Shown here piece by piece: positions 6,379 to 15,609 of a stretch of 16,654 nt of DNA. Source of the DNA: Coriobacteriaceae bacterium. GTDB taxonomy: Bacteria; Actinomycetota; Coriobacteriia; Coriobacteriales; Eggerthellaceae. Made by a program: the position numbers and the translations under genes. The stretch spans positions 1-16,654 of the forward strand of contig SFII01000019.1 in assembly GCA_004555335.1 (NCBI GenBank), written 5' to 3'. Positions within the stretch are counted from its first letter, which is position 1. Every line of letters begins with the position of its first letter. Below the pieces are notes generated by a model that searched no databases, was not told where the DNA came from, and worked only from the letters and a program-made list of their open reading frames with translations.

Positions 6379-8451
6379 ATGACCCATACTCTCGCATTCG
6401 AGATCGGCACCGAGGAGATTCCCGCTTTCGATCTGGATTCCGCAAACAAGCAGCTCGAGAAGATGGTCCCTGAGATGTTCCAGGCGGCCCGCATCCCCTT
6501 CGACAGCGTCGAAATCCATTCTAGCCCCCGTCGACTGATCGTCCTGGCAAACGGCGTTGCAGACCAGACCGAGGCGCTGGTGGAAGAGCATAAGGGCCCT
6601 GCGGCCAAGATCGCCTTCGACGAGCAGGGCAACCCCACCAAGGCGGCCATCGGCTTCGCCCGCGGCAAGGGTCTGGGTGTGGAAGACCTCGAGCGCCGCG
6701 ACGTCAACGGCACTGAGTACGTGTATGCGGTGAAGAACGTGCCGGCAACCCCCGTCGCCGACCTTCTGCCCGACGTGCTCGCAGGCATCATCCCCGCCAT
6801 CAAGTGGCCTCGCAGCTGCCGTTGGGCGGCTTATGGCGAGTACTTCGTCCGCCCCATCCGCTGGATCGTGGCCATGCTGGACGAAACCGTCATCCCCGTT
6901 TCCTATGCCGGCGCCGTTTCCGGTAACCAGACCATGGGCCACAGGGTGCTTGCCCCCGGCTTCCACACCGTGGACACCGCGGCGAACCTGATGCAGGTTA
7001 TCCGCGATGCGGCGGTCGTCCCCAACCAGGCGGAGCGCGAGGCGATCATCCGCGAGGGCGTTGCGGCCATCGAGCGCGAAACTGGCTTTACCGCCGATCT
7101 GCCCGCGAAGACCCTGCTCGAGGTCACCAACCTGTCCGAGCATCCCACCCCGTTGTGCGCGAGCTTCGACGAGGAATTCCTGAAGGTTCCCGAAGAGATC
7201 ATCGTCGATGCCATGCTGATGCATCAGCGCTACTTCCCCCTGTATGACGCGCAGGGCAAGCTCACCAACAAGTTCATCATCGTCTCCAACGGCGACCCCG
7301 CCTGCAATGCGACCATCATCGATGGCAACGAGCGCGTGGTGCGCGCACGTTTGGACGACGCGAAGTTCTTCTACGAGGAAGACCTGAAGAAGCCCCTCGA
7401 GGAATACGTCGAGCGCCTGGACGAGGTTGTGTTCCAGGAGCAGCTGGGCACCGTCCGCGATAAGGCCGACCGCCTGGTTAAGCTGGCGGACCATCTGGCC
7501 GCCGATGCCCAGCTGGGCGAGGCGGATGCCGCCGACCTGAAGCGCGCCTGCTATCTGTGCAAGGCCGACTTGGTCACCAATGCGGTCATCGAGTTCACGA
7601 GCGTCCAGGGCGTCATGGGATCCTACTACGCCCAGGCGGCGGGCGAGACCGATCAGGTCGCCCGTGCCATCGAGCAGCATTACCGTCCCCGCTTCGCGGG
7701 CGACGATGCGCCCGACAGCCTGGTCGGCAAGCTGGTCGCCTTCGCAGACAAGCTGGATACCATCTGCGGCCTGATCGCAGTGGGCCAGGGTCCCACCGGC
7801 TCTTCCGACCCCTTCGCACTGCGCCGCAGCGCCATCGGCATCGTGAACATGCTCGATGCAGGCCTTCCCGTATCCCTGGCAGCTGCAATCGATTGCGCGC
7901 TTGCGGCTTATGCGGGCATCGACTTCGATGCGGCTGCCGCCCGTGCGGAAATCATCGATTTCTTCATCACACGTACCAAGGTCATCCTGCGCGATGCCGG
8001 CAATGCGGCCGACGTGGTCGACGCGGTTCTTGCCGCAGGCATCGAGGAGCCCGCGGTCATCGCGGAGCGCACCCGCGCCCTGGCGCAGGCACGCAGCGAG
8101 ATGCCCGAAGTGCTCTCCGACCTGGCTGCGGCCTATACCCGTGCGAACAACCTGCGCGACGAGGCCCTGGGCTGTGCGGTGGACGAGGCCCTGACCGGCG
8201 CCGAGGAAGCGGCCCTGAACGAGGCGGTCAAGGCTGCCGAGGGTGCCATCCCCGTCCTGCTGGAAGGCGGCGACTATCCCGCGGCGCTTCGCCAGCTGGC
8301 GAACCTGCGCGGTCCCATCGATGCGTTCTTCGAGGCGGTCATGGTCATGGATGAGGACGAGGCGCTGAAGAACAACCGCCTGCGCCTGCTCAACCGCTTC
8401 GTTTCCGTGTTCGCGAGCGTTGCGGACTTCTCCGCCCTGGCGAAGGCGTAG
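6379..8451 (+). CDS. glyS: Glycyl-tRNA synthetase beta subunit
   Basis: Beta subunit of the tetrameric glycyl-tRNA synthetase; it binds and positions tRNA-Gly for the GlyQ active site. The 690 residues match the usual GlyS length. Visible landmarks are GTEEIPAF at 10-17, KWPRSCRW and EYFVRPIRWIVAMLD near 140-165, DAMLMHQRYFPLYD and IIVSNGDP near 275-312, ARLDDAKFFYEEDL near 325, the central ACYLCKADLVTNAV...QGVMGSYYA region, and GPTGSSDPFALRR near 472-484. The C-terminal anticodon-binding domain ends with LRGPIDAFFEAVMVM and DEALKNNRLRLL. GGAAGGTG at 6363-6370 serves as ribosome-binding site and the gap to glyQ is 3 nt, so the two subunits are almost certainly co-translated. ppsR follows 3 nt after the stop. 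Confidence 0.98.
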   Translation: MTHTLAFEIGTEEIPAFDLDSANKQLEKMVPEMFQAARIPFDSVEIHSSPRRLIVLANGVADQTEALVEEHKGPAAKIAFDEQGNPTKAAIGFARGKGLGVEDLERRDVNGTEYVYAVKNVPATPVADLLPDVLAGIIPAIKWPRSCRWAAYGEYFVRPIRWIVAMLDETVIPVSYAGAVSGNQTMGHRVLAPGFHTVDTAANLMQVIRDAAVVPNQAEREAIIREGVAAIERETGFTADLPAKTLLEVTNLSEHPTPLCASFDEEFLKVPEEIIVDAMLMHQRYFPLYDAQGKLTNKFIIVSNGDPACNATIIDGNERVVRARLDDAKFFYEEDLKKPLEEYVERLDEVVFQEQLGTVRDKADRLVKLADHLAADAQLGEADAADLKRACYLCKADLVTNAVIEFTSVQGVMGSYYAQAAGETDQVARAIEQHYRPRFAGDDAPDSLVGKLVAFADKLDTICGLIAVGQGPTGSSDPFALRRSAIGIVNMLDAGLPVSLAAAIDCALAAYAGIDFDAAAARAEIIDFFITRTKVILRDAGNAADVVDAVLAAGIEEPAVIAERTRALAQARSEMPEVLSDLAAAYTRANNLRDEALGCAVDEALTGAEEAALNEAVKAAEGAIPVLLEGGDYPAALRQLANLRGPIDAFFEAVMVMDEDEALKNNRLRLLNRFVSVFASVADFSALAKA

Positions 8452-8454
8452 CGA

Positions 8455-9327
8455 ATGCTGATCGATAAGAACAACGTAGTGCATCTGCCCACGGTCCAGG
8501 TCATCAGCGACTCCGGTGGCTGGACCGCGCAGATGATCGTGCGCGCGGCGTCCAGCCAGTTCGGGGATTTCGATCCTACCTTCGAGCTCTTGACCGACGT
8601 CAGCTCCATCGGCGAGATCGAGACCTTCCTGGCGCAGCAGGCGAAGTTCTTCAAAGAAAACTACGGCCGCGAGAAACTGGTGGTGTTCTACACCCTGGTT
8701 TCCCGCGAGCTGTGCGCCCAGATGGAGGAATTCCTTTCCCGCCATCCCGAGATCTTCGCGGTCGACCTGATGACCGACGCCCTGCATGCCATCTCGGAGG
8801 TAAGCGGTTTGTGCCCGCTGCTCAAGCCCGGTCAGCTGCACTTGACCGATACCCGGTACTTCAAGCGCATCGAGGCGATCGAGTTCACCATCGCCCATGA
8901 CGACGGCAAGCGGCCCGAGGACCTGGAGAAGGCGGATGTGGTGCTTCTGGGCGTATCGCGCTCCGGCAAGACGCCGACGTCCATCTTCCTTTCCCAGCAG
9001 GGCCTGCGCGTTGCGAATATCCCGCTCGACCCCTTGAGCGAGCCCCCGGCGCAGCTGTTCGACGTGGAGCCTTCCAGGATCTTCGGCCTCATGACCACGC
9101 CGGACGTGCTGGTGGGCATCCGCCAGCGCCGCCTGGGCAAGGCCGCAGGCGTGGCGAGCAGCTATGCCGATCCGGAAAAAGTCTACGAGGACCTGGAGAA
9201 AGCCCGCGCCCTCATGCGGAAATTGGGATGCATCGTCATTCACACCGAGAATAGGGCTGTTGAAGAAACCGTCCAGGAAATAATGAGTTACTATATGATG
9301 ACGCACCCCCGCAGCAGCATCAATTAG
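8455..9327 (+). CDS. ppsR: Pyruvate, phosphate dikinase regulatory protein (DUF299)
   Basis: Bifunctional ADP-dependent kinase and phosphate-dependent phosphorylase. In characterised members it inactivates pyruvate phosphate dikinase by phosphorylating a Thr two residues before the catalytic His, and reactivates it by phosphorolysis releasing PPi. The 290-residue protein has the family features: VQVISDSGGWTAQ near the N-terminus, FKRIEAIEFTIAHDDG at 136-151, LEKADVVLLGVSRSGKTPTS with the P-loop at 166-174, and YLSQ-like FLSQQGLRVANIPL. The target enzyme, ppdK, is the next gene 49 nt downstream, which favours a PPDK rather than a PEP-synthase target. GAAGG at 8442-8446 supports the ATG, 3 nt after glyS. 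A DUF299 gene beside glyQS is also known in Bacillus (yqfL), so the order is conserved across phyla. Confidence 0.95.
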   Translation: MLIDKNNVVHLPTVQVISDSGGWTAQMIVRAASSQFGDFDPTFELLTDVSSIGEIETFLAQQAKFFKENYGREKLVVFYTLVSRELCAQMEEFLSRHPEIFAVDLMTDALHAISEVSGLCPLLKPGQLHLTDTRYFKRIEAIEFTIAHDDGKRPEDLEKADVVLLGVSRSGKTPTSIFLSQQGLRVANIPLDPLSEPPAQLFDVEPSRIFGLMTTPDVLVGIRQRRLGKAAGVASSYADPEKVYEDLEKARALMRKLGCIVIHTENRAVEETVQEIMSYYMMTHPRSSIN

Positions 9328-9376
9328 CGGCGGATGCTCGATCATTCAGACTATTCATGTCTAAGGAGAAAGAAAA

Positions 9377-12106
<2,730 letters not shown>

Positions 12107-12166
12107 TCGATAGGCACGAAATACGCATGCCGACCGCGTAAGCGGAAGGGTGAGAAATGCATCCCG

Positions 12167-12200
12167 AAAGGAGCCTGCATTTGCGGGCTCCTTTTCTGTT
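12167..12200 (+). terminator. Rho-independent terminator after ppdK
   Basis: AAAGGAGCC (12167-12175) pairs perfectly with GGCTCCTTT (12186-12194), with a possible further two or three pairs in the 10-nt loop, followed by TTTCTGTTTT-type sequence. It lies 60 nt after the ppdK stop. A short CCGC-GTAA-GCGG stem (12134-12145) sits between the stop codon and this terminator. Confidence 0.85.
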
Positions 12201-12269
12201 TTCGCGAAAATCAACAAAAACGTGAATCAGGGTGAAAGGAGATGCTTGGTAGGGGGGCGGATCTCTTCC

Positions 12270-12298
12270 TTGAAATAGCCTTTGCGAAAGGTTAAACT
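12270..12298 (+). promoter_or_regulatory. Probable ssrA promoter
   Basis: TTGAAA (12270-12275) and TAAACT (12293-12298) are spaced by 17 bp. Transcription would begin near 12305, leaving a precursor leader of about 80 nt before the mature tmRNA 5' end at 12385, where RNase P would cut. No better -35/-10 pair lies closer to the tmRNA. Confidence 0.65.
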
Positions 12299-12384
12299 GC
12301 AATTTCTGGAATCGAAGGTTCCAAGCACATTGAAAAGGTGGAGCTCAGTCTCTTCCTGATGCGGCATCGGCTGCATCGGATAAT

Positions 12385-12747
12385 GGGGGCGACTGGTTTC
12401 GACATGGTAGGTTTGATCTGAGGAGCAGGTCGTGGTCTCCTCGCCACGTTAAACAGGGGTACTGTCAAGTTTAATTGGCAAGACTAACACTGGCCGTATG
12501 GCCCTCGCTGCTTAATCTAGCGCAGCGCGTCAATCCGGGTTTCTTCTCCTGGGCCCGGTGCGATGTCATTTCAGGGAGATGCTTTCAGGCATGTAGCCGG
12601 TATGGCCTGAAAAAAGACTAAACCAGCTAGCGTAGGATGTGTTCGTCGACGAGCGAGTCCTACGCGAATCCCAGTCGTCGACTAAGCTTGTAGTGCCTTG
12701 GGGATTATCTAGTATGGACCGGAGTTCGATTCTCCGCGCCTCCACCA
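12385..12747 (+). ncRNA. ssrA: tmRNA (one-piece), tag GKTNTGRMALAA
   Basis: Transfer-messenger RNA that rescues stalled ribosomes and tags nascent chains for proteolysis, acting with SmpB. The 5' end starts GGGGGCGACTGGTTTCGACA, the standard tmRNA opening. Its first 7 nt pair with CGCCTCC near the 3' end (one G-U pair), followed by an encoded ACCA. The T arm reads CGGAG-TTCGATT-CTCCG (12720 onward). The tag frame, read back from the TAA at 12513-12515, gives 12 codons from GGC at 12477: GKTNTGRMALAA, similar to the Bacillus tag beginning GKTN and ending in the ALAA degron. The resume codon is inferred from that likeness. Length of 363 nt is normal. It has its own promoter and a strong terminator immediately downstream. 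Confidence 0.97.
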
Positions 12748-12757
12748 AGTGAATCCG

Positions 12758-12789
12758 CGGCCGCATCCGAAAGGGTGCGGCCGTTTTTC
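12758..12789 (+). terminator. Rho-independent terminator after ssrA
   Basis: An 11-bp stem, 12758-12768 with 12773-12783 (one T-G pair), capped by a GAAA tetraloop and followed directly by TTTTT (12784-12788). It begins 10 nt after the tmRNA CCA end. The 200-odd bases from here to murI hold no gene that I can support. Confidence 0.92.
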
Positions 12790-12990
12790 GTTACGGGAGC
12801 CGCCGCAGCCGATAGGCGTATCGCGCCTTCCGCTTGCCGCGGGGCCCTCGCTTTCCGTAGGCGCATCGGGTGCCAGGCGGTCGCATCGGATGCCCGCCCC
12901 GTTGCCATGCTGCATTGCCGGGGGCCTTGGGCCTTGCGCGCGAGATGAGCAGATACTATGGCGAAGCCCGAAGGCTGCATTCCCTGCGGC

Positions 12991-12996
12991 TATACT
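12991..12996 (+). promoter_or_regulatory. Possible -10 element for a leaderless murI transcript
   Basis: TATACT ends 6 nt before the ATG at 13003, so transcription would start at or beside the A of the start codon. There is no convincing -35 hexamer 16-18 bp upstream and no ribosome-binding site in front of this ATG. This spacing is typical of leaderless genes in Actinobacteria; the assignment is inference from one motif. Confidence 0.4.
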
Positions 12997-13002
12997 GGGC
13001 GC

Positions 13003-13914
13003 ATGGAATCATGCGAAACTCAACCCACGAACAAAGAAGCAGCCCTTGAACAGGGCTCTTTCCCCTGCGGCCCTATCGGCATCTTCGATTCGGGCTATGG
13101 CGGGCTGACCGTTGCCCGCGAAATCATCAAAGCGCTTCCCCATGAGGACATCATTTACCTGGGCGATACCTTGCGTTGCCCGTACGGCCCCCGCTCCCTG
13201 GCGGAAGTCGACAGCTTCGTCCAGCAGATCTGCAGCTGGCTTATCGAGCGCAAGGTGAAGATGATCGTCATCGCCTGCAACACCGCCACGGCGGCGGGTC
13301 TGAAGCATGCCCAGCAGGTTTTCGACGTGCCCATCATCGGCGTTGTCGAACCGGGTGCGCGCGCGGCGGTGCGTACGACGCGCAACCGCAAGGTGGGCGT
13401 CATCGCCACCCAGGGAACCGTTGATTCGGGGGCCTATTCCAAGTCGATCCGCTGCCAGGATGCGGGCGTGACCGTGTTCTCCACGGCAACCCCACGCTTC
13501 GTCGAGATTGCGGAAATGGGCATCCGCATGGCGCAGGGTCCGATCGAGGATTACATGTCGCTGGCCTCGAAGGTCTATATCCGGCCCGCCTTCAGGGAAA
13601 TCGCACGCGAGTATTTGGAGCCGCTGCGCCGGACGGGAATCGACACCCTGGTGTTGGGCTGCACGCATTTCCCCCTGCTCAAAGCCCTGATCGGCGGCGT
13701 GGTCGGCCACGATGTGACCCTGATCGACTCGGCGAAGGAAACCGCACGCGACGTGTGCGACATCCTGCGCCGCCGCGGCCAGCTGATGGGCCCCGATCAT
13801 GAGCCGGAATACCGTTTCTTCAGCACGGGGGCGGATGTTTCCGAATTCCAGCGCTTCGGGAGCAGGGTCCTGCGCATGGAGCTGCCTGAAGTGCAGCGTG
13901 TGGAGTTCGACTAG
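13003..13914 (+). CDS. murI: Glutamate racemase
   Basis: Converts L-glutamate to D-glutamate for peptidoglycan precursors in the cytosol, without a cofactor, by two catalytic cysteines. From the ATG at 13003 the protein is 303 residues: PIGIFDSGYGGLTV at 24-37 with Asp29, YLGDTLRCPYGPRS at 52-65, catalytic Cys92 in VIACNTATAA, and catalytic Cys220 with His222 in LGCTHFPLL. The start is uncertain: an in-frame ATG at 12958 would add 15 residues (MAKPEGCIPCGYTGR) with no family match, and neither start has a good ribosome-binding site. I prefer 13003 because of the TATACT placed for a leaderless mRNA. rdgB begins 17 nt after the stop, so murI-rdgB-DUF523 probably form one transcript. Confidence 0.95.
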   Translation: MESCETQPTNKEAALEQGSFPCGPIGIFDSGYGGLTVAREIIKALPHEDIIYLGDTLRCPYGPRSLAEVDSFVQQICSWLIERKVKMIVIACNTATAAGLKHAQQVFDVPIIGVVEPGARAAVRTTRNRKVGVIATQGTVDSGAYSKSIRCQDAGVTVFSTATPRFVEIAEMGIRMAQGPIEDYMSLASKVYIRPAFREIAREYLEPLRRTGIDTLVLGCTHFPLLKALIGGVVGHDVTLIDSAKETARDVCDILRRRGQLMGPDHEPEYRFFSTGADVSEFQRFGSRVLRMELPEVQRVEFD

Positions 13915-13931
13915 AGCGAGAGGGAATGGCA

Positions 13932-14540
13932 ATGAGGAAGATCATCATCGCAAGCAATAACGCCCATAAGGTGGAGGAAATCAAGACCGCGCTCGACTTC
14001 GAGGGGTGGACCTTCCAGACCTTGAAGCAGGCCGGCCTGGAATCGGATCCTGCCGAAGACGCCGATAGCTTCGAGGGCAATGCGCGTATCAAGGCCCGGG
14101 CGGTCCACGCGCTCTGCGGAGGGGAGTGCGCCGTGCTCGCCGACGATTCCGGCTTGGAGGTAGATGCCCTGGATGGGGCGCCCGGCGTGTACTCTTCCCG
14201 TTATGCGGGCGAAGACGGCAACGACGCCGCCAACAACGCCAAGCTATTCGCCGAACTGGAGGGCGTGCCCGACGCCGAGCGTACGGCGCGCTTCGTGTGC
14301 ACCCTGGTGTTCATCGACGAGCAGGGACGAGAGACCGTGGCGCGCGGCACCATCGAGGGCCGCATCGGGCATGAGCTGGTCGGCGAGAACGGCTTCGGCT
14401 ACGACCCCCTGTTCATCCCCGACTGCTTCGGCGGCGAGCTCACCCTGGCACAGGTGGACCAGGCGCAGAAGAATTCCGTCTCCCACCGCGGCAATGCCCT
14501 GCGCGTGCTGCGTCAGATGCTCTCCGAATCGGGCGAATAG
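13932..14540 (+). CDS. rdgB: XTP/dITP diphosphatase (RdgB/HAM1 family)
   Basis: Non-canonical purine NTP pyrophosphatase that hydrolyses XTP, ITP and dITP to monophosphates plus PPi, keeping deaminated bases out of DNA and RNA. The 202-residue product has the family motifs: IIIASNNAHKVEEIK at the N-terminus (SNN..K nucleotide binding), LADDSGLEVDALDGAPGVYSSRYAG with the catalytic acidic patch near 72-95, FGYDPLFIP around 155, and the C-terminal SHRGNALRVL. An ATG at 13926 also opens the frame, but AGAGGG at 13919-13924 nearly touches it and lies 7 nt from the ATG at 13932, and starting with MRKIII fits the family. It is commonly next to murI. The DUF523 gene starts 5 nt after its stop. Confidence 0.95.
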   Translation: MRKIIIASNNAHKVEEIKTALDFEGWTFQTLKQAGLESDPAEDADSFEGNARIKARAVHALCGGECAVLADDSGLEVDALDGAPGVYSSRYAGEDGNDAANNAKLFAELEGVPDAERTARFVCTLVFIDEQGRETVARGTIEGRIGHELVGENGFGYDPLFIPDCFGGELTLAQVDQAQKNSVSHRGNALRVLRQMLSESGE

Positions 14541-14545
14541 CGTGG

Positions 14546-15010
14546 ATGGGGCAGGTTCCCGAAAAACCGCAGGCCATCGCTGTGAGCGCCTGCCTTTTGG
14601 GTCGTCCATGCCGTTTCGACGGGGCGTCGAAGCCCCATGCGGGGGTGATCGCCCTCGCCGAGCGCTTCGAGTTTCTGCCCGTATGCCCGGAAGTTGCAGG
14701 CGGGATGCCCGTGCCCCATCCTCCGTGCGAGATCGATGCGTTTTCGCCGGTGCTGCGCGTGGTCGATGCCGATGGCCGCGACATGACGGAGCCCTTCGCA
14801 GAGGGCGCGCGGCGCTGTGCCGATGCAGCCTGTGCCGCGGGCTGCAAGTTCGCGGTGATGAAGGCGAAGAGCCCTTCCTGCGGAAGCGGGCAGGTGTACG
14901 ACGGGAGCTTCTCCGGCACTTTGATTCCGGGATGGGGCGTTGCCTCCGCGCTGATGCGGGAGCGGGGAATCCGCGTTATCGACGAAACGCAGTTGGACCT
15001 GCTGCCATGA
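14546..15010 (+). CDS. DUF523 protein, possible Fe-S thiouracil desulfidase (TudS-like)
   Basis: A 154-residue DUF523-family protein. Its hallmarks are VSACLLGRPCRFDG (Cys16, Cys22), PVCPEVAGGMPVPHPPCEI (Cys47, Glu49, Cys61) and KSPSCGSGQVYDGSFSG (Cys112). Members named TudS are [4Fe-4S] enzymes that desulfurise 2-thiouracil, with three conserved cysteines holding the cluster; Cys16, Cys47 and Cys112 are the likely equivalents here. The substrate in this organism is unknown, so the enzymatic role is inferred from the family. No signal peptide or membrane segment is visible, so it is probably cytosolic. The gene follows rdgB by 5 nt without a strong ribosome-binding site, suggesting coupled translation. 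Context suggests a role in cleaning or salvaging modified nucleobases. Confidence 0.85.
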   Translation: MGQVPEKPQAIAVSACLLGRPCRFDGASKPHAGVIALAERFEFLPVCPEVAGGMPVPHPPCEIDAFSPVLRVVDADGRDMTEPFAEGARRCADAACAAGCKFAVMKAKSPSCGSGQVYDGSFSGTLIPGWGVASALMRERGIRVIDETQLDLLP

Positions 15011-15199
15011 GGGTGCGTTGGCTGCCGTACGAGACCGTGGGGTGCGGTGGCAACGCGTGCGCTTGAGGCGGGGCGGGTGTTCCGGTTCTGGCTTTGCCGC
15101 ACGATGTGCGGGCGGGATGCCTTTCTGTAGCGCGATTGCGCTGCGAAGTACGGCGATTCGTGAACTTGAAAAGAAAATACTCGTCCGCGGCGGATAGTT

Positions 15200-15208
15200 T
15201 GGTATACT
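15200..15208 (+). promoter_or_regulatory. Extended -10 promoter for the tRNA pair
   Basis: TGG-TATACT (15200-15208) is an extended -10 element ending 16 nt before the tRNA-Pro 5' end. No good -35 lies at standard spacing; a TTGAAA at 15166-15171 is too far for this -10. Apart from this site, the 214 bases between the DUF523 gene and the tRNA hold nothing I recognise. Confidence 0.55.
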
Positions 15209-15224
15209 GCAAGAGCTGAAAAGG

Positions 15225-15301
15225 CGGGACGTGGCGCAGTTTGGTAGCGCGCCTGCTTTGGGAGCAGGATGTCGCAGGTTCGAATCCTGTCGTCCCGACC
15301 A
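15225..15301 (+). tRNA. tRNA-Pro (anticodon TGG)
   Basis: Seventy-seven nucleotides fold as a cloverleaf: acceptor CGGGACG paired with CGTCCCG, D arm GGCGC...GCGCC, anticodon arm CCTGC-TTTGGGA-GCAGG with anticodon TGG, T arm GCAGG-TTCGAAT-CCTGT, discriminator A and encoded CCA. The UGG anticodon can read most or all proline codons by wobble. Confidence 0.97.
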
Positions 15302-15322
15302 TCTTGCCTTCAGTGCATTTAT

Positions 15323-15396
15323 GCGGGTGTAGTTCAATGGTAGAACTCCAGCCTTCCAAGCTGATAACGCGGGTTCGATTCCCGTCACCCGCTCCA
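15323..15396 (+). tRNA. tRNA-Gly (anticodon TCC)
   Basis: Seventy-four nucleotides with acceptor GCGGGTG paired with CACCCGC, D arm GTTC...GAAC, anticodon arm CCAGC-CTTCCAA-GCTGA with anticodon TCC, T arm CGGG-TTCGATT-CCCG, discriminator T and encoded CCA. It lies 21 nt after tRNA-Pro and shares its promoter and terminator. It is a substrate of the GlyQ/GlyS enzyme encoded earlier in the window. Confidence 0.97.
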
Positions 15397-15406
15397 AGGA
15401 GCATCC

Positions 15407-15436
15407 AGGACCCATCGCATGCGGTGGGTCCTTTTC
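15407..15436 (+). terminator. Rho-independent terminator after the tRNA pair
   Basis: AGGACCCA (15407-15414) pairs with TGGGTCCT (15425-15432), with extra GC pairs possible in the inner segment, followed by a T-rich tail (CTTTTCATTTT). It begins 10 nt after the tRNA-Gly CCA end. Confidence 0.85.
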
Positions 15437-15609
15437 ATTTTGCCCATATTCCGAAATGATTCCTGTAAACGATGCACCCGCGCCGATAGGCTGTTGGAAA
15501 ACAACTAAGATTGTCCCCAGAAAAAACGGGCGGCACGATCCTGTTTCCGTCCACCCCCCCCTAATCCCTGCTGTTCCCATTCAGGGGGAAGATGAAGGAG
15601 GTCGAGCGC

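Noticed and set aside
6316..9345. Uninterrupted 1009-codon reading frame on the minus strand across glyS and ppsR
   Set aside because: It is antisense to two clearly conserved genes. Long antisense frames are expected when sense codons mostly end in C or G, and the translation shows no family motif or ribosome-binding site.
12566..12766. Minus-strand small frame within ssrA
   Set aside because: It lies inside a confidently folded tmRNA and its terminator, and has no independent coding evidence.
12749..13108. Plus-strand 119-codon frame between ssrA and murI
   Set aside because: It begins in the ssrA terminator, runs into murI in another frame, and is Arg/Pro/Ala-rich as expected of GC-rich noncoding sequence.
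15097..15111. CCGCAC-GAT-GTGCGG hairpin after the DUF523 gene as a terminator
   Set aside because: The stem is only 6 bp with a 3-nt loop, and a GC-rich stretch rather than a T-tract follows it, so it is not convincing as a Rho-independent terminator.
15492..15504. GTTG/CAAC stem and A-rich stretch before the secreted protein gene as a riboswitch
   Set aside because: The stem is 4 bp and the surroundings match no riboswitch consensus that I know. No convincing promoter could be placed here either.
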